Part shown: positions 44,663 through 53,677 of the stretch, one piece after another
Layout of the letters: every line of letters begins with the position of its first letter
Numbering within the stretch: the stretch's first letter is position 1
NCBI GenBank assembly: GCA_002310055.1
Contig: DBXS01000031.1
Coordinates: forward strand, 87,502 to 151,501
Length of the DNA stretch: 64,000 nucleotides
DNA from: Clostridiales bacterium UBA1206
Lineage (GTDB): Bacteria; Bacillota; Clostridia; Oscillospirales; CAG-382
Direction of reading: 5' to 3'
The notes under the pieces: model-generated
Told to the model about the DNA's origin: nothing
Databases searched by the model: none
The model's input: the letters and a program-made list of their open reading frames with translations, nothing else
Position numbers and translations under genes: made by a program

Positions 44663-45499
44663 TCAATTTTCTTTGAACTGCGCGAAGAACTCGCGGGACT
44701 CTTCTTCGGTCATAACTCTATCGAAAAGTTCGGAAGTGCATTTATAGGCAACGCCGTTCCTGTGGCCGTTCGTACCCGACTGGATCGAGCAGTAGTATTC
44801 GCCGCCACCGAGGCATTCGAAGCCGTAGGGGGTGGAAAACTTATACTTTGCCTCTACCCTGTCGAGCGTGGGGGCGATACGGTAGAGCGTCTCTTCCGCC
44901 TGATACGGATATTTCTGACCGTAGGTCGTGATCCAGAAACAGCCGGTGTCGGCTTCGTAATCGAGGTTCTGTATGCCGAACACGGTGTTTTTGTTGGGGA
45001 TATAATGCACTTTTTCGATTTTGTTATCGGGTCCGATCTGAAGTATCATCTCGTGCGCGTACTGTTCGCCGCTGTTGGTGGCGACCGCCACGAACATACG
45101 CTCTTCGCCCGTATCCGGCGCTTTGCCGAACGCGATGCCGTCTATTCCCTGGAAACCGCCGACGTCGTTTTTCTTCATATCCATACATTCGTCGAGCTTG
45201 ATCTTTTCTATAAGATGAAGATCGTGATCGTCGTAAACGAAGATATAAAACCCCGACCAGTCGTTCCAGAAAGTCCACGGCGAAGGGTTCGCCATAAAGC
45301 TGACGTAGACTTTGCCGTCGTGCCAGTCCATACCGCCCAGGTGGCCGGAATCGTCGCAGTGTATCTGGCAGATCATCGTGCCGTTCATATTGGTCTTGAC
45401 CACGCTGTCGGTGAACGACCAGAACATATACTTGTGCTCTGCGTCGGACGTGAATCCCTGCATATGCTGGTTCTGGTTGCATACTTCGATAAATTCCAT
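44663..45499 (-). CDS. Probable beta-propeller protein, unknown function
   Basis: A 278-residue soluble protein without signal peptide. Repeated short strands with Trp/Tyr/Gly/Asp turns (GGMDWHDGKVYVS, GFQGIDGIAFG, FGIQNLDYEADTG, TPYGFECLGGGEYY) suggest an NHL/SMP-30-like propeller. No catalytic site is identified. ATG 45499 is chosen, six bases after AGAGGTG, over a GTG that overlaps that site. It follows a short DUF4838-like gene by 30 bases in the same transcript and may bind or process a related sugar. Confidence 0.7.
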   Translation of the reverse strand: MEFIEVCNQNQHMQGFTSDAEHKYMFWSFTDSVVKTNMNGTMICQIHCDDSGHLGGMDWHDGKVYVSFMANPSPWTFWNDWSGFYIFVYDDHDLHLIEKIKLDECMDMKKNDVGGFQGIDGIAFGKAPDTGEERMFVAVATNSGEQYAHEMILQIGPDNKIEKVHYIPNKNTVFGIQNLDYEADTGCFWITTYGQKYPYQAEETLYRIAPTLDRVEAKYKFSTPYGFECLGGGEYYCSIQSGTNGHRNGVAYKCTSELFDRVMTEEESREFFAQFKEN

Positions 45500-45529
45500 T
45501 TTTCGCACCTCTTTATAATAATATTGTAA

Positions 45530-46474
45530 TCATTTGCCGAAAACGGCGTAGCCGCCGAGATCGGGCTCGCCCCACAGTTCTTCGTAATCCGCGCCCAGAT
45601 AGCACGCGAACGTGGTTACCGTGCCGAAGCCGAGAGCTTCGTAAAATTCAAGGTCGCGCTTGATGAGTTCGGGGTCGGCGTTCAGTTTTTTGGGCGGCTT
45701 TTGCCAGCCGGAAAACATAGAATTATCCAGCCAGTATTCCAGCACCTTGCCGTCGCTTGCGCCGAAGAACGCCGCGAGCTCGCGCGCGTTGCGCGCGGAA
45801 GACGCGTTTTCGGGGCAAGACATAGGTTTGTGAAAATCGCGGTCGAACGGCGCGTATTCGAGATAGATCCCGTCTTCGGGTTCCACGGACGAAGGAAGCT
45901 CAGTAGCGCCGCAGTAGGCGAGGTACGACTGCCTTCCCAGGATATCGGCGCGCCTGACTCCGCGCTGCACGGCATTATACACCGCAAGCGCCTGATCGGA
46001 CGCCGAAAGGCGCGAGCATTCCGGGCAATGACAGCATTTGTCGCGCACGTCGTCCAGCCAGAAGCAGTAGCGGTGGGTGGAGGACGGCAGCTTTTTCGCG
46101 AGTTCGCACGCGTTTTGCGAAATGATCTCGAGCGCGTCTTTATTTGAAGCGCAGCAGTTGTAATCGGCGTTCCTGCCGCCGTTTTCGTCGAGCCGGAAAT
46201 ATTCCGGATGTGCGCCGAACAGTTCACGCGGGAGCAGCAGCGACATAACGTGCAGTTCGTATTCAAGCCCCACGCCGTGAGACATGAGTTCACGCACCGT
46301 TTCCGCCGCGGAAGCTTCGAAGCCGTGCTCGGCGAGCTCGCGCACGCGCTCGTGCGAGCCTCCGCCGCCGACGGGATGTATGCCGAGTATATCGATATCG
46401 GAACCGAGTATGACTTTTTTCCAGGTCTGCGTTATCTCGTCCGGGTGGACGACAACGCCTTTGTGCAGTATCAA
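45530..46474 (-). CDS. Short cytoplasmic DUF4838-like protein
   Basis: A 314-residue protein without signal peptide. The central FWLDDVRDKCCHCPECSRL matches the DWxxxCxCxxC-type signature of DUF4838, which is also found in the divergent lipoprotein gene. The N-terminal WKKVILGSDIDILGIHP and a C-terminal TIM-barrel-like pattern are consistent with a glycoside hydrolase-like fold. Start TTG 46474, seven bases after AGAGG, is preferred to GTG 46483, which overlaps that site. Function is unknown; carbohydrate processing is inferred from the family. Confidence 0.7.
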   Translation of the reverse strand: MILHKGVVVHPDEITQTWKKVILGSDIDILGIHPVGGGGSHERVRELAEHGFEASAAETVRELMSHGVGLEYELHVMSLLLPRELFGAHPEYFRLDENGGRNADYNCCASNKDALEIISQNACELAKKLPSSTHRYCFWLDDVRDKCCHCPECSRLSASDQALAVYNAVQRGVRRADILGRQSYLAYCGATELPSSVEPEDGIYLEYAPFDRDFHKPMSCPENASSARNARELAAFFGASDGKVLEYWLDNSMFSGWQKPPKKLNADPELIKRDLEFYEALGFGTVTTFACYLGADYEELWGEPDLGGYAVFGK

Positions 46475-46495
46475 ACGTATCACCTCTTTTGCTCA

Positions 46496-46524
46496 ATTAT
46501 ATATTCGCAAAAATGGTTTGTCAA
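46496..46524 (-). promoter_or_regulatory. Perfect sigma-A promoter of the DUF4838/propeller pair
   Basis: On the minus strand, TTGACA (46519-46524) and TATAAT (46496-46501) are exactly 17 bases apart. Confidence 0.9.
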
Positions 46525-46534
46525 CATATTTAAC

Positions 46535-46563
46535 TTGACATACGCCGTTTTTTTTATTATAAT
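46535..46563 (+). promoter_or_regulatory. Perfect sigma-A promoter of the DUF4838 lipoprotein
   Basis: TTGACA (46535-46540) and TATAAT (46558-46563) are exactly 17 bases apart. The -35 box lies only ten bases from the divergent minus-strand -35. Confidence 0.9.
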
Positions 46564-46595
46564 TGGAATATCAACTTACAAAAGGTGGATTGTAT

Positions 46596-48362
46596 ATGAA
46601 AAGAGCGATTTCCCTTCTTGCTCTGCTGCTCGCGCTCGTTATGGCGCTTCAGCTGGTTTCGTGCGGCGGAGCAAGCGAAGAAAGCGGCGCGGTGTCGGAA
46701 GAGCCGTCTGCCGAAGACAGCTCGGAGGAGGTTTCGGAAGTTATGAGAGATCCCGGTTTTGAAATGCTCAAGGACGGCGTGCTGCTCTGTGACATCGTGA
46801 TCGCTTCGGACGCGGTATCCAAAGAGACCGCCGCGGCGAAGGATCTGCGCAAATATATAAAGAAAATGACCGGCACCGAACCCAAGATAGTGCGCGAAAG
46901 CAAAAAGACCGACGACGTAAAACACATCTATGTGGGCAAAACGCTCCGCTCAGAAGAGCTGGGCATCGAAAAGCCGACCGGTTACCCCGGCGTCGAGCGC
47001 GTGATAGTCGCTCAACGCGAAGGCGATCTGTTCGTGCTCGGCAACGACGACGGCAACTACAACGGCACGCAGTTCGCGGTCAATATGCTGCTCGAGCATC
47101 TGGGCTGCGGCTGGTTCGGCGAAGGCGAGCTGTGGGAAGTCGTTCCCGAACTTACGGATATCGACCTCACCGGGCTCAAGATCGACCACTCGCCGCGCTT
47201 CAATTCGCGCATCACGCGCGTTTACAGCGGCGACTGGCAGGTGGCTGACAAGTGGTACCTGGGCGGCAACAAATCGCTGACCGGGCACTGGCTGTTCCAG
47301 ATAGCGCCCGCTTCGATGTATTCCAAGCATCCCGAATGGTACGCGCTCACCAAAAAAGGCACGCGCGACCCGGCGGGGCTGGATTATTTCCAGTTCTGCT
47401 ATTCCAACGACGAGTTCGCCGAATACGTGGCGCAGAAGCTGGACGATTATTTCGCTTCGCATTCCGACCTGATCTCTATGACTATAGCTTACAACGACGG
47501 CTGGAACGAGCATTTCTGCGAATGCGACAAATGCAAGTCGCTGGGCAATCAGTCCGACGTGCTGGTCCACTTTGCGAACAAGGTGGCAAAGCAGATATAC
47601 GAAAAATATCCCGACCGCACGCTGCAGATATATTCCTACCATATGACGTATAAACCGCCGATAAACAGCGTAAAGCTGGAACCGAACGTTGAGCTTATGC
47701 TCTGCCGCGAAACAAGTATGACCAAGCCGCTCGACATAGATTATTACAGGGCCGGCTACGATAACATCACCCGCAACACCTACGACAAATCCTGGCGCCA
47801 GAACGCTATGGAATGGATAGAAAAGACTCAGCCGCAGCACATTTCCGTTTGGGACTGGTACTGCATTGCGGCAGGCGATTCCAACTGGAAGACCATACCG
47901 TGGGTACAGGGCAACGTCGCCACGCGCAACCAGGATCTGTGGGAGGAAATGGGCGTTGAATACATATTCTACGATCAGGGTCCCGCGGACGGATATCTGG
48001 AAGACGCGTCCTCGTTCGACCTGCGCTGGCCGCTGTGGTACGTGGCTTCGCGTTCGATGTGGGGCACCGACATGACAGGCGAGGAACTTCTGCACGACGC
48101 GTGCGTCAAGCTTTTCGGCGCCGCCGCGGAACCGATGTTCAACTATTATAAAAAGCTTGCGGAAATAAGCGAAAACAGCGACGAATACAGTATGACGTGG
48201 GTCCCCGCCAACGTGAGGAGATTCTACGTAAAATACAAAGACGAACTAATTGAGCTGACCGAGGCGATAAAAGAAGCGCGCCGCGACTGCACCAAGATAG
48301 AGAAAGAACGCATAAACAATCAGCTCGTCTACTGGGCGGAACTGCTCAATAAGATAAAATAA
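46596..48362 (+). CDS. DUF4838 lipoprotein
   Basis: A 588-residue lipoprotein with signal peptide and lipobox LVSC (Cys near residue 22) and an acidic Ser/Glu linker. An N-terminal GH20-domain-2-like part (about 65-180, DLRKYIKKMTGTEPK and GCGWFGEGELWE) leads into a DUF4838 core with NDGWNEHFCECDKCKSLG. DUF4838 proteins accompany polysaccharide-use genes; activity has not been assigned. AAAGGTGG precedes ATG 46596. It is a single-gene unit ending at a strong terminator. Confidence 0.85.
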   Translation: MKRAISLLALLLALVMALQLVSCGGASEESGAVSEEPSAEDSSEEVSEVMRDPGFEMLKDGVLLCDIVIASDAVSKETAAAKDLRKYIKKMTGTEPKIVRESKKTDDVKHIYVGKTLRSEELGIEKPTGYPGVERVIVAQREGDLFVLGNDDGNYNGTQFAVNMLLEHLGCGWFGEGELWEVVPELTDIDLTGLKIDHSPRFNSRITRVYSGDWQVADKWYLGGNKSLTGHWLFQIAPASMYSKHPEWYALTKKGTRDPAGLDYFQFCYSNDEFAEYVAQKLDDYFASHSDLISMTIAYNDGWNEHFCECDKCKSLGNQSDVLVHFANKVAKQIYEKYPDRTLQIYSYHMTYKPPINSVKLEPNVELMLCRETSMTKPLDIDYYRAGYDNITRNTYDKSWRQNAMEWIEKTQPQHISVWDWYCIAAGDSNWKTIPWVQGNVATRNQDLWEEMGVEYIFYDQGPADGYLEDASSFDLRWPLWYVASRSMWGTDMTGEELLHDACVKLFGAAAEPMFNYYKKLAEISENSDEYSMTWVPANVRRFYVKYKDELIELTEAIKEARRDCTKIEKERINNQLVYWAELLNKIK

Positions 48363-48377
48363 CATAAAAATAAGAAG

Positions 48378-48406
48378 ACCGTCCGCGGAAAACCACCGCG
48401 GACGGT
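48378..48406 (+). terminator. Intrinsic terminator of the DUF4838 lipoprotein gene
   Basis: An 11-bp perfect stem ACCGTCCGCGG / CCGCGGACGGT with a 7-nt loop is followed by TTTGTTG. It lies between this gene and convergent iorB. Confidence 0.88.
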
Positions 48407-48425
48407 TTTGTTGTTTAAGAAAGGT

Positions 48426-48995
48426 TCAGAGCGTATATCCGGCGGCGAAAGCGGCGAGGTTTATCTCGACCGTTTTGGGCGGCACCGTGGAACGGATGGC
48501 GTTTTCCCACGCTTCGCGTTCCATACCCAGATATTTTGCGGCGACGCCGAGCAGCACCACGTTCACGCTCTTTGCCGAGCCCGCTTTTTCGGCGAGCGAG
48601 AGCGCGTCCACGGTGTGAAGGCGCACACCGGTAGCACGGAGCTTTTCGGCTATGTCTTCGGGATACTGCGCCTGGCCGGTGATGACCGGCATGGGGTTGA
48701 TCTTCTGCGTGTTCGAGATGAGCACGCCGTCTTTTTTGAGATACGGCAGCCAGCGCGCCGATTCGAGCAGTTCGAACGAAAGCACCATATCGGCTTCGCC
48801 TTTTTCTATTACGGTGGAAGCCACTTTGTCGCCGAAGCGCACGTAGGTGACGACCGAGCCGCCGCGCTGCGACATCCCGTGGACCTCGCTGACTTTGAGG
48901 TCGTAGCCCTTGTTCATGAATACGACGCCCATAAGCTTGGAAGCGAGCAGCGTCCCCTGTCCGCCGACGCCGGCGATAAGAATGTTGTACGTCAT
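48426..48995 (-). CDS. iorB: Indolepyruvate:ferredoxin oxidoreductase beta subunit
   Basis: IorB carries the gamma-type 2-oxoacid oxidoreductase domain of the enzyme that converts aryl pyruvates to aryl-acetyl-CoA with ferredoxin. The 189-residue protein has the GVGGQGTLLASKLMG motif at the N-terminus and SEVHGMSQRGGSVVTYVR. ATG 48995, nine bases after GGAGG, is chosen over an earlier ATG that touches that site. The gene starts one base after the iorA stop codon. Confidence 0.93.
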   Translation of the reverse strand: MTYNILIAGVGGQGTLLASKLMGVVFMNKGYDLKVSEVHGMSQRGGSVVTYVRFGDKVASTVIEKGEADMVLSFELLESARWLPYLKKDGVLISNTQKINPMPVITGQAQYPEDIAEKLRATGVRLHTVDALSLAEKAGSAKSVNVVLLGVAAKYLGMEREAWENAIRSTVPPKTVEINLAAFAAGYTL

Positions 48996-48996
48996 A

Positions 48997-50724
48997 TCAC
49001 TCATCCTCCCTGATGGCGCCGACGCGGCAGGCGAAAGCGCATATACCGCAGCCGATGCACTGGTTTTTATCTATGACCGCGCGTCTGTTTTCGACGGATA
49101 TCGCCGGGCAGCCGACTTTGAGGCACGATCTGCAGCCGACACAGTTTTCTTTTATGACGAGCGGCTTTTTGCGTACCGCCGTCTTGAGCAGGGCGCACGG
49201 GCGGCGCGCGATGACGAGCGAGGGCTCTTCTTTTTGCAGCTCCTCGGCTATGACCTTGCGGGTGGTCTCGACGTCGTACGGATCGGTGACGCGCACCGAA
49301 GAAAAACCGACTGCGCGCGCGAGCGCTTCGAGATCGACCGCGACGGTGGGATCGCCGTGGATGGTGAATCCGTTGGCGGGGTTGTTCTGGTGACCCGTCA
49401 TTCCGGTGATGGAGTTATCGAGCACTATGACGGTGGAAAGTCCTTTGTTGTAGGCGATATCTATGAGCCCGGTTATTCCGGAATGGATGAAAGTGGAATC
49501 GCCTATGACGGCGACCGAGCGCTTTGCCTGTTCGGCGCCGCGCGCCGTGTTGAAGCCGTGCAGGCCCGAAACGGAGCCGCCCATACACAGGCAGGAATCT
49601 ATGCTGTCGAGCGGTTTCTGCGCGGCGAGCGTGTAGCAGCCGATATCGCCCGAAACGTATACGTCCAGCCCTTTGAGCGCGTAGAACAGACCGCGGTGCG
49701 GACAGCCCGGGCAGAGCACCGGCGGGCGCGCCGGGAACTGTTCCGGGAACGTGCGGTATTCGTTTTCTTCGCCGAGCACCGCTTTGCGGATTACCGACTG
49801 CGAGTATTCGCCGCAGAACGAGAACAGCGATTTGCCTTCGCACTTTATTCCGTGTTTGAGGCAGTGGGTCTCGATTATATCGTCGAGCTCTTCGCAGACG
49901 ATGAGGCGGTCGACGCTTGCCGCGAATTTCTTTATGAGTTCCACCGGCAGCGGATTGACCATGCCGAGCTTGAGGTAACTGGCCTTGTCGCCGAGCGCTT
50001 CGTAAGCGTAGTTGAACGTGGTGCCGGCGGCGATGACGCCTATCTTACCGCCTTCTATTATGCGGTTTATCCCGCTCGTTTCGGCGTATTCGCGTAAGAG
50101 CGCGGTGCGCTGTTCCACAAAGACGTGGCGCGATTTTGCCATTGCGGGCATCATAACGTTTTTGCCCACGTTTTTGACGTACGGCTTTTCGGGCGCCGCG
50201 ACGCGCTCGCCGACTTCCACGGGCGAACGCGAATGCGATATGCGGGTGGAAAGGCGCAGCATCACGGGGGTATCGTATTTTTCGGAAAGCTCGTAGGCGA
50301 GCATGGCGTATTCCTTGCATTCGGCCGAATCGCACGGTTCGAGCATAGGCACTTTTGACGCTATGGCGTGGTGGCGCGAATCCTGCTCGTTCTGCGAAGA
50401 ATGCATTCCGGGGTCGTCGGCGACGCCGATGACCATTCCGGCGTTGACGCCTATGTAAGACGCGGTGTAGACCGGGTCCGCCGCGACGTTGAGTCCGACG
50501 TGTTTCATCCCGCAGAACGAACGCGCTCCGCCCAGAGCCGCGCCGAAAGCGACCTCGCAGGCGACTTTTTCGTTGGGCGCCCATTCGGAATAGATTTCCG
50601 GATATTTGGAAATATATTCGGTGATTTCGGTGCTGGGAGTGCCGGGGTACGACGACACGACGCGCACGCCGCATTCGTAGAGCCCTCTCGCCACCGCCTG
50701 GTTGCCGAGCATAAGTTCTTTCAT
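48997..50724 (-). CDS. iorA: Indolepyruvate:ferredoxin oxidoreductase alpha subunit
   Basis: IorA is the TPP- and iron-sulphur-containing subunit that decarboxylates indolepyruvate and related aromatic 2-oxoacids from amino-acid transamination. The 575-residue protein shows the pyrimidine-binding domain (VVSSYPGTPSTEI), the TPP region (GDIGCYTLAAQKP, GDSTFIHSGITGL) and a C-terminal two-cluster ferredoxin (CVGCRSC and CIGCGICAFAC). It indicates aromatic amino-acid fermentation. A promoter precedes it. Confidence 0.95.
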   Translation of the reverse strand: MKELMLGNQAVARGLYECGVRVVSSYPGTPSTEITEYISKYPEIYSEWAPNEKVACEVAFGAALGGARSFCGMKHVGLNVAADPVYTASYIGVNAGMVIGVADDPGMHSSQNEQDSRHHAIASKVPMLEPCDSAECKEYAMLAYELSEKYDTPVMLRLSTRISHSRSPVEVGERVAAPEKPYVKNVGKNVMMPAMAKSRHVFVEQRTALLREYAETSGINRIIEGGKIGVIAAGTTFNYAYEALGDKASYLKLGMVNPLPVELIKKFAASVDRLIVCEELDDIIETHCLKHGIKCEGKSLFSFCGEYSQSVIRKAVLGEENEYRTFPEQFPARPPVLCPGCPHRGLFYALKGLDVYVSGDIGCYTLAAQKPLDSIDSCLCMGGSVSGLHGFNTARGAEQAKRSVAVIGDSTFIHSGITGLIDIAYNKGLSTVIVLDNSITGMTGHQNNPANGFTIHGDPTVAVDLEALARAVGFSSVRVTDPYDVETTRKVIAEELQKEEPSLVIARRPCALLKTAVRKKPLVIKENCVGCRSCLKVGCPAISVENRRAVIDKNQCIGCGICAFACRVGAIREDE

Positions 50725-50810
50725 TTCAGTTCCCTTCCGTTAAAAGCGCGCGTCCCTTTTTTGAATTATTATTCCGAAAAAAGCGCGGCGCCGTGTATAA
50801 TTCCGTAATT

Positions 50811-50839
50811 ATATTACTACTTTTCTCATTCGAATGCAA
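50811..50839 (-). promoter_or_regulatory. Promoter of iorAB
   Basis: On the minus strand, TTGCAT (50834-50839) and TAATAT (50811-50816) are 17 bases apart, about 85 bases upstream of iorA. Confidence 0.65.
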
Positions 50840-50851
50840 TACCATTTTTGC

Positions 50852-50887
50852 AAAAAATAAGCCGCTTGAGCATAAAGCAAAAGCGGC
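50852..50887 (-). terminator. Intrinsic terminator of the rlmI-transporter operon
   Basis: A stem GCCGCTT / AAGCGGC (50861-50867 and 50881-50887) is followed on the minus strand by TTATTTTTT. It lies 22 bases after the stop codon of the transporter gene. Confidence 0.75.
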
Positions 50888-50909
50888 AAATTGAACATAA
50901 GGGGGTATC

Positions 50910-52271
50910 TCAGGAATAGAATATCCAGATGAGTATATACCCTACTCCGACCGCGGCGAGCGTGAACGGAACGCCGAATTTCATAAAAGTCCCGGTCTTA
51001 ACGGTATAGCCGTTCTTTCGCAGGATACCTATGCCGGTGATGTTCGCCGAAGCGCCTATGGGAGTGAGGTTGCCGCCCAGAGTGGCGCCGCAGAGCAGAC
51101 CGAAATAGAGCAGTTTGGGATCGATGGCCGTTCCGCCGGCGACGGAAAGCCGCTGCGCCAGCACCGCGATGACGGGAAGCATCGTGGCGGTGTAAGGGAT
51201 GTTATCGATAAACGCCGAAAGCAGCACCGACACCCAGACTATGACGGTATAGACGAGGAACACCGAGCCGCGTCCTCCGCTGCCGCCGAGCTTGGCGATG
51301 GTGTCGCCGATGAGGTCTATGACCCCGGCGCGTTCGATGCCGCCTATGACGACGAACAGCCCCGCCAGGAGTCCAAGCGTGTAGTAGTCGATCTCTTTGA
51401 GCGATTCTTTTACTATCTTGAGTCCGCCCGAACGGAACATCTCGCGCACGAGCCCTATGATGAAGAAGATCATACAGATAAGTCCGTTGGTGATCTCGGG
51501 CTTATAGAACTGCCCTTCCGCGGCGGCGTCTTTATACGGGATGAACGACACGGCGATGAGCGCGAGTATGGTGCCGGCAAGGAGGAAAGACGGGAACTTG
51601 TCTTCGACTTTGAAGCGTTCGGTCGCAGATACCGGCTCTTTTTGTTTGCGGAACATAAAGTAGAGTATGACCATTGCGGCGAGGGCGCCGGCCTGGACGA
51701 TCCAGAACATCCCCGGCTTGCCGTCGCACACGAAGAAGTCGGCGAAATCCAGTTCCGCCGCTTTTGCAAGCAGGATGGAAGTGGTGTCGCCCACCAGCGT
51801 GGCGGCGCCCTGAAGGTTGGAAGACACCGCGATGCAGATTATGGCGGGGACGGGCGAAACGTCCATTTTGCGGCAGAGTTCCAGCGCAACGGGCGCGATC
51901 ATCAACACCGTCGCGACGTTATCTATAAACGCCGAGATGAGCCCTGCAAAGACGGAGAGCGCAAGTATAGTCATACATATGTTTTTGGTTTTGGAAATAA
52001 TGATATCCGACATCAGTTTGGGCATTCCCGAACGGATGAAAAGGAACACCGTACCCATAGTGCCGGCGATCATCATAAGCACGTTCCAGTCGATCTCGGC
52101 GAGCGCGTCGCCGAACGAATAGGAGTAGCCTTCGAAAAATCCGGACACGCCTATGAGCACGAACACGAGCGCGGACGCCGCGGCGATATACGGGCGCGCT
52201 TTCTGGAAAATCATCATAAGCGCGTAGGTCACGCCGAATATTATGAGCGAAACGAGTGTGAATTCCTGCAT
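50910..52271 (-). CDS. Ion transporter superfamily permease (ArsB/NhaD/CitT-like)
   Basis: A 453-residue protein with about eleven membrane helices in two related halves. The paired motifs SAFIDNVATVLMIAP (about 115) and SAFIDNIPYTATMLP (about 355), and the turn segments GDTTSILLA and GANLTPIG-like, are typical of the IT superfamily (ArsB, NhaD and DASS transporters). The substrate (Na+/H+, dicarboxylate or arsenite) cannot be told apart here. GGAGG precedes the ATG. It follows the methyltransferase gene by 22 bases. Confidence 0.88.
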   Translation of the reverse strand: MQEFTLVSLIIFGVTYALMMIFQKARPYIAAASALVFVLIGVSGFFEGYSYSFGDALAEIDWNVLMMIAGTMGTVFLFIRSGMPKLMSDIIISKTKNICMTILALSVFAGLISAFIDNVATVLMIAPVALELCRKMDVSPVPAIICIAVSSNLQGAATLVGDTTSILLAKAAELDFADFFVCDGKPGMFWIVQAGALAAMVILYFMFRKQKEPVSATERFKVEDKFPSFLLAGTILALIAVSFIPYKDAAAEGQFYKPEITNGLICMIFFIIGLVREMFRSGGLKIVKESLKEIDYYTLGLLAGLFVVIGGIERAGVIDLIGDTIAKLGGSGGRGSVFLVYTVIVWVSVLLSAFIDNIPYTATMLPVIAVLAQRLSVAGGTAIDPKLLYFGLLCGATLGGNLTPIGASANITGIGILRKNGYTVKTGTFMKFGVPFTLAAVGVGYILIWIFYS

Positions 52272-52293
52272 ATTCCGTAAAACCTCCGGCAGT

Positions 52294-53520
52294 TCATATC
52301 AACTGGAACAGGTAGAACTTTAGATAGTTCGTCTCCGGGACGTTCCACAGCACGGGATGGTCGGGAGACTGGGCGCGGGCTTCGATCTGTTTGAGCGAAA
52401 CGCCCGCTTCGGCGGCGGCGGAAGCCACCGCTTTTATAAACAGCTTTTCTTCCATAAAATGCGAACACGACGCCGTGGCGAGATATCCTCCGCGCGGAAG
52501 CAGTTTCATCGCCCGGAAATTGATCTCGCGGTATCCGTGCGACGCGGCGCCGACGGTGCGGCGGCTCTTGGTGAACGCGGGCGGATCGAGCACGATGAGA
52601 TCGTATTCTTTCTTTTTGCTTTCGGCAAGAGCCGGCAGATAATCGAAAATATCGGCGCAGACGAAATCCATTTTGTCTTCAAACCCGTTGAGCCTTGCGT
52701 TGCGGCGGGCGCATTCGAGCGCCGTTTCGGAAAGGTCGACCGCGGTGACGTGTTCTGCGCCGCCTTTTACGGCGTTGAGCGCGAACGAACCGGTGTGGGT
52801 AAAGCAATCGAGCACGCGTCTGCCTTCGCAGAGCTTTGAAAGCGCGAGCCGGTTGTATTTCTGGTCCAGGAAGAAACCGGTCTTCTGGCCGTTTTCGAAA
52901 TCGACTTCGTATTTTATACCGTTTTCGGTAATGAGCGCGACGGTGGACGAAGGGTGCGGGACCGGTTCGTACCAGCCCTTGTACTGCGGCAGCCCTTCGA
53001 GTTCGCGTATGGCGACGTCGTTGCGCTCGTAAACGCCTTCCACGGGATACCCCATCTGCGCGAGCAGCTCGCACAGCAGCGAATATATGAGCGGTTTGAT
53101 CTGTTCCATACCGTATGAAAGCACCTGCGAAACGAGCACGTTTTCGAAACGGTCCACCGTGAGACCCGGCATACCGTCGGCTTCGCCGAATATGAGGCGG
53201 CAGCAGCGGAAATCGGTCCTGCCCATAACGGCGAGCCGGTAATCCAGCGCGTATTTCACGCGGCGGCGCCAGAATTCCGCACCGAACGTTTCGTTGGCGT
53301 TGGAAGACAGCACCCGTATGCCGATCTTGCTCTTTTCGCTGAAGAAACCGGTCCCCAGATACGCGCCCTTTTGCGAGAACACGTCGGCAAGCGCGCCGTT
53401 TTCGCATACGGCGGGCGTTTTGACGAACTCTTCGGCATACACCCATGGATGCCCCGCGCGCAGCGACAGCTCGGCTTTTTCGCTGACCGTGAACGCGGGG
53501 AACGCGCGCTGTGTTTTCAT
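52294..53520 (-). CDS. rlmI: RlmI-like class I rRNA large subunit methyltransferase
   Basis: A 408-residue SAM-dependent methyltransferase like E. coli RlmI, which makes m5C1962 in 23S rRNA. An N-terminal PUA-like domain (GHPWVYAEEF) precedes a linker and the Rossmann core with VLDCFTHTGSFALNA, AVDLSETALE and the motif IV site LDPPAFTKS. ATG 53520, ten bases after AAGGAG, was chosen over a longer in-frame start. Its own perfect promoter drives it together with the transporter. Confidence 0.92.
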   Translation of the reverse strand: MKTQRAFPAFTVSEKAELSLRAGHPWVYAEEFVKTPAVCENGALADVFSQKGAYLGTGFFSEKSKIGIRVLSSNANETFGAEFWRRRVKYALDYRLAVMGRTDFRCCRLIFGEADGMPGLTVDRFENVLVSQVLSYGMEQIKPLIYSLLCELLAQMGYPVEGVYERNDVAIRELEGLPQYKGWYEPVPHPSSTVALITENGIKYEVDFENGQKTGFFLDQKYNRLALSKLCEGRRVLDCFTHTGSFALNAVKGGAEHVTAVDLSETALECARRNARLNGFEDKMDFVCADIFDYLPALAESKKKEYDLIVLDPPAFTKSRRTVGAASHGYREINFRAMKLLPRGGYLATASCSHFMEEKLFIKAVASAAAEAGVSLKQIEARAQSPDHPVLWNVPETNYLKFYLFQLI

Positions 53521-53555
53521 ATGCAAACCGCTCCTTCCCGGAATTTTCGACAATT

Positions 53556-53584
53556 ATTATATCCTTTTATTCAAATGGTGTCAA
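53556..53584 (-). promoter_or_regulatory. Perfect sigma-A promoter of rlmI
   Basis: On the minus strand, TTGACA (53579-53584) and TATAAT (53556-53561) are exactly 17 bases apart. Confidence 0.9.
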
Positions 53585-53597
53585 TACCTTTTTCCAC

Positions 53598-53626
53598 TTG
53601 ACATTTTTATGCGGCTATAATATAAT
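53598..53626 (+). promoter_or_regulatory. Perfect sigma-A promoter of the DUF4434-lgt run
   Basis: TTGACA (53598-53603) and TATAAT (53621-53626) are exactly 17 bases apart; a second TATAAT six bases earlier has a wrong spacing. It is divergent from the rlmI promoter. Confidence 0.88.
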
Positions 53627-53677
53627 ATCGGCATGAAAGGAAGCGCGGTCCGAGCGATCGCCAACGGTACGGATATT

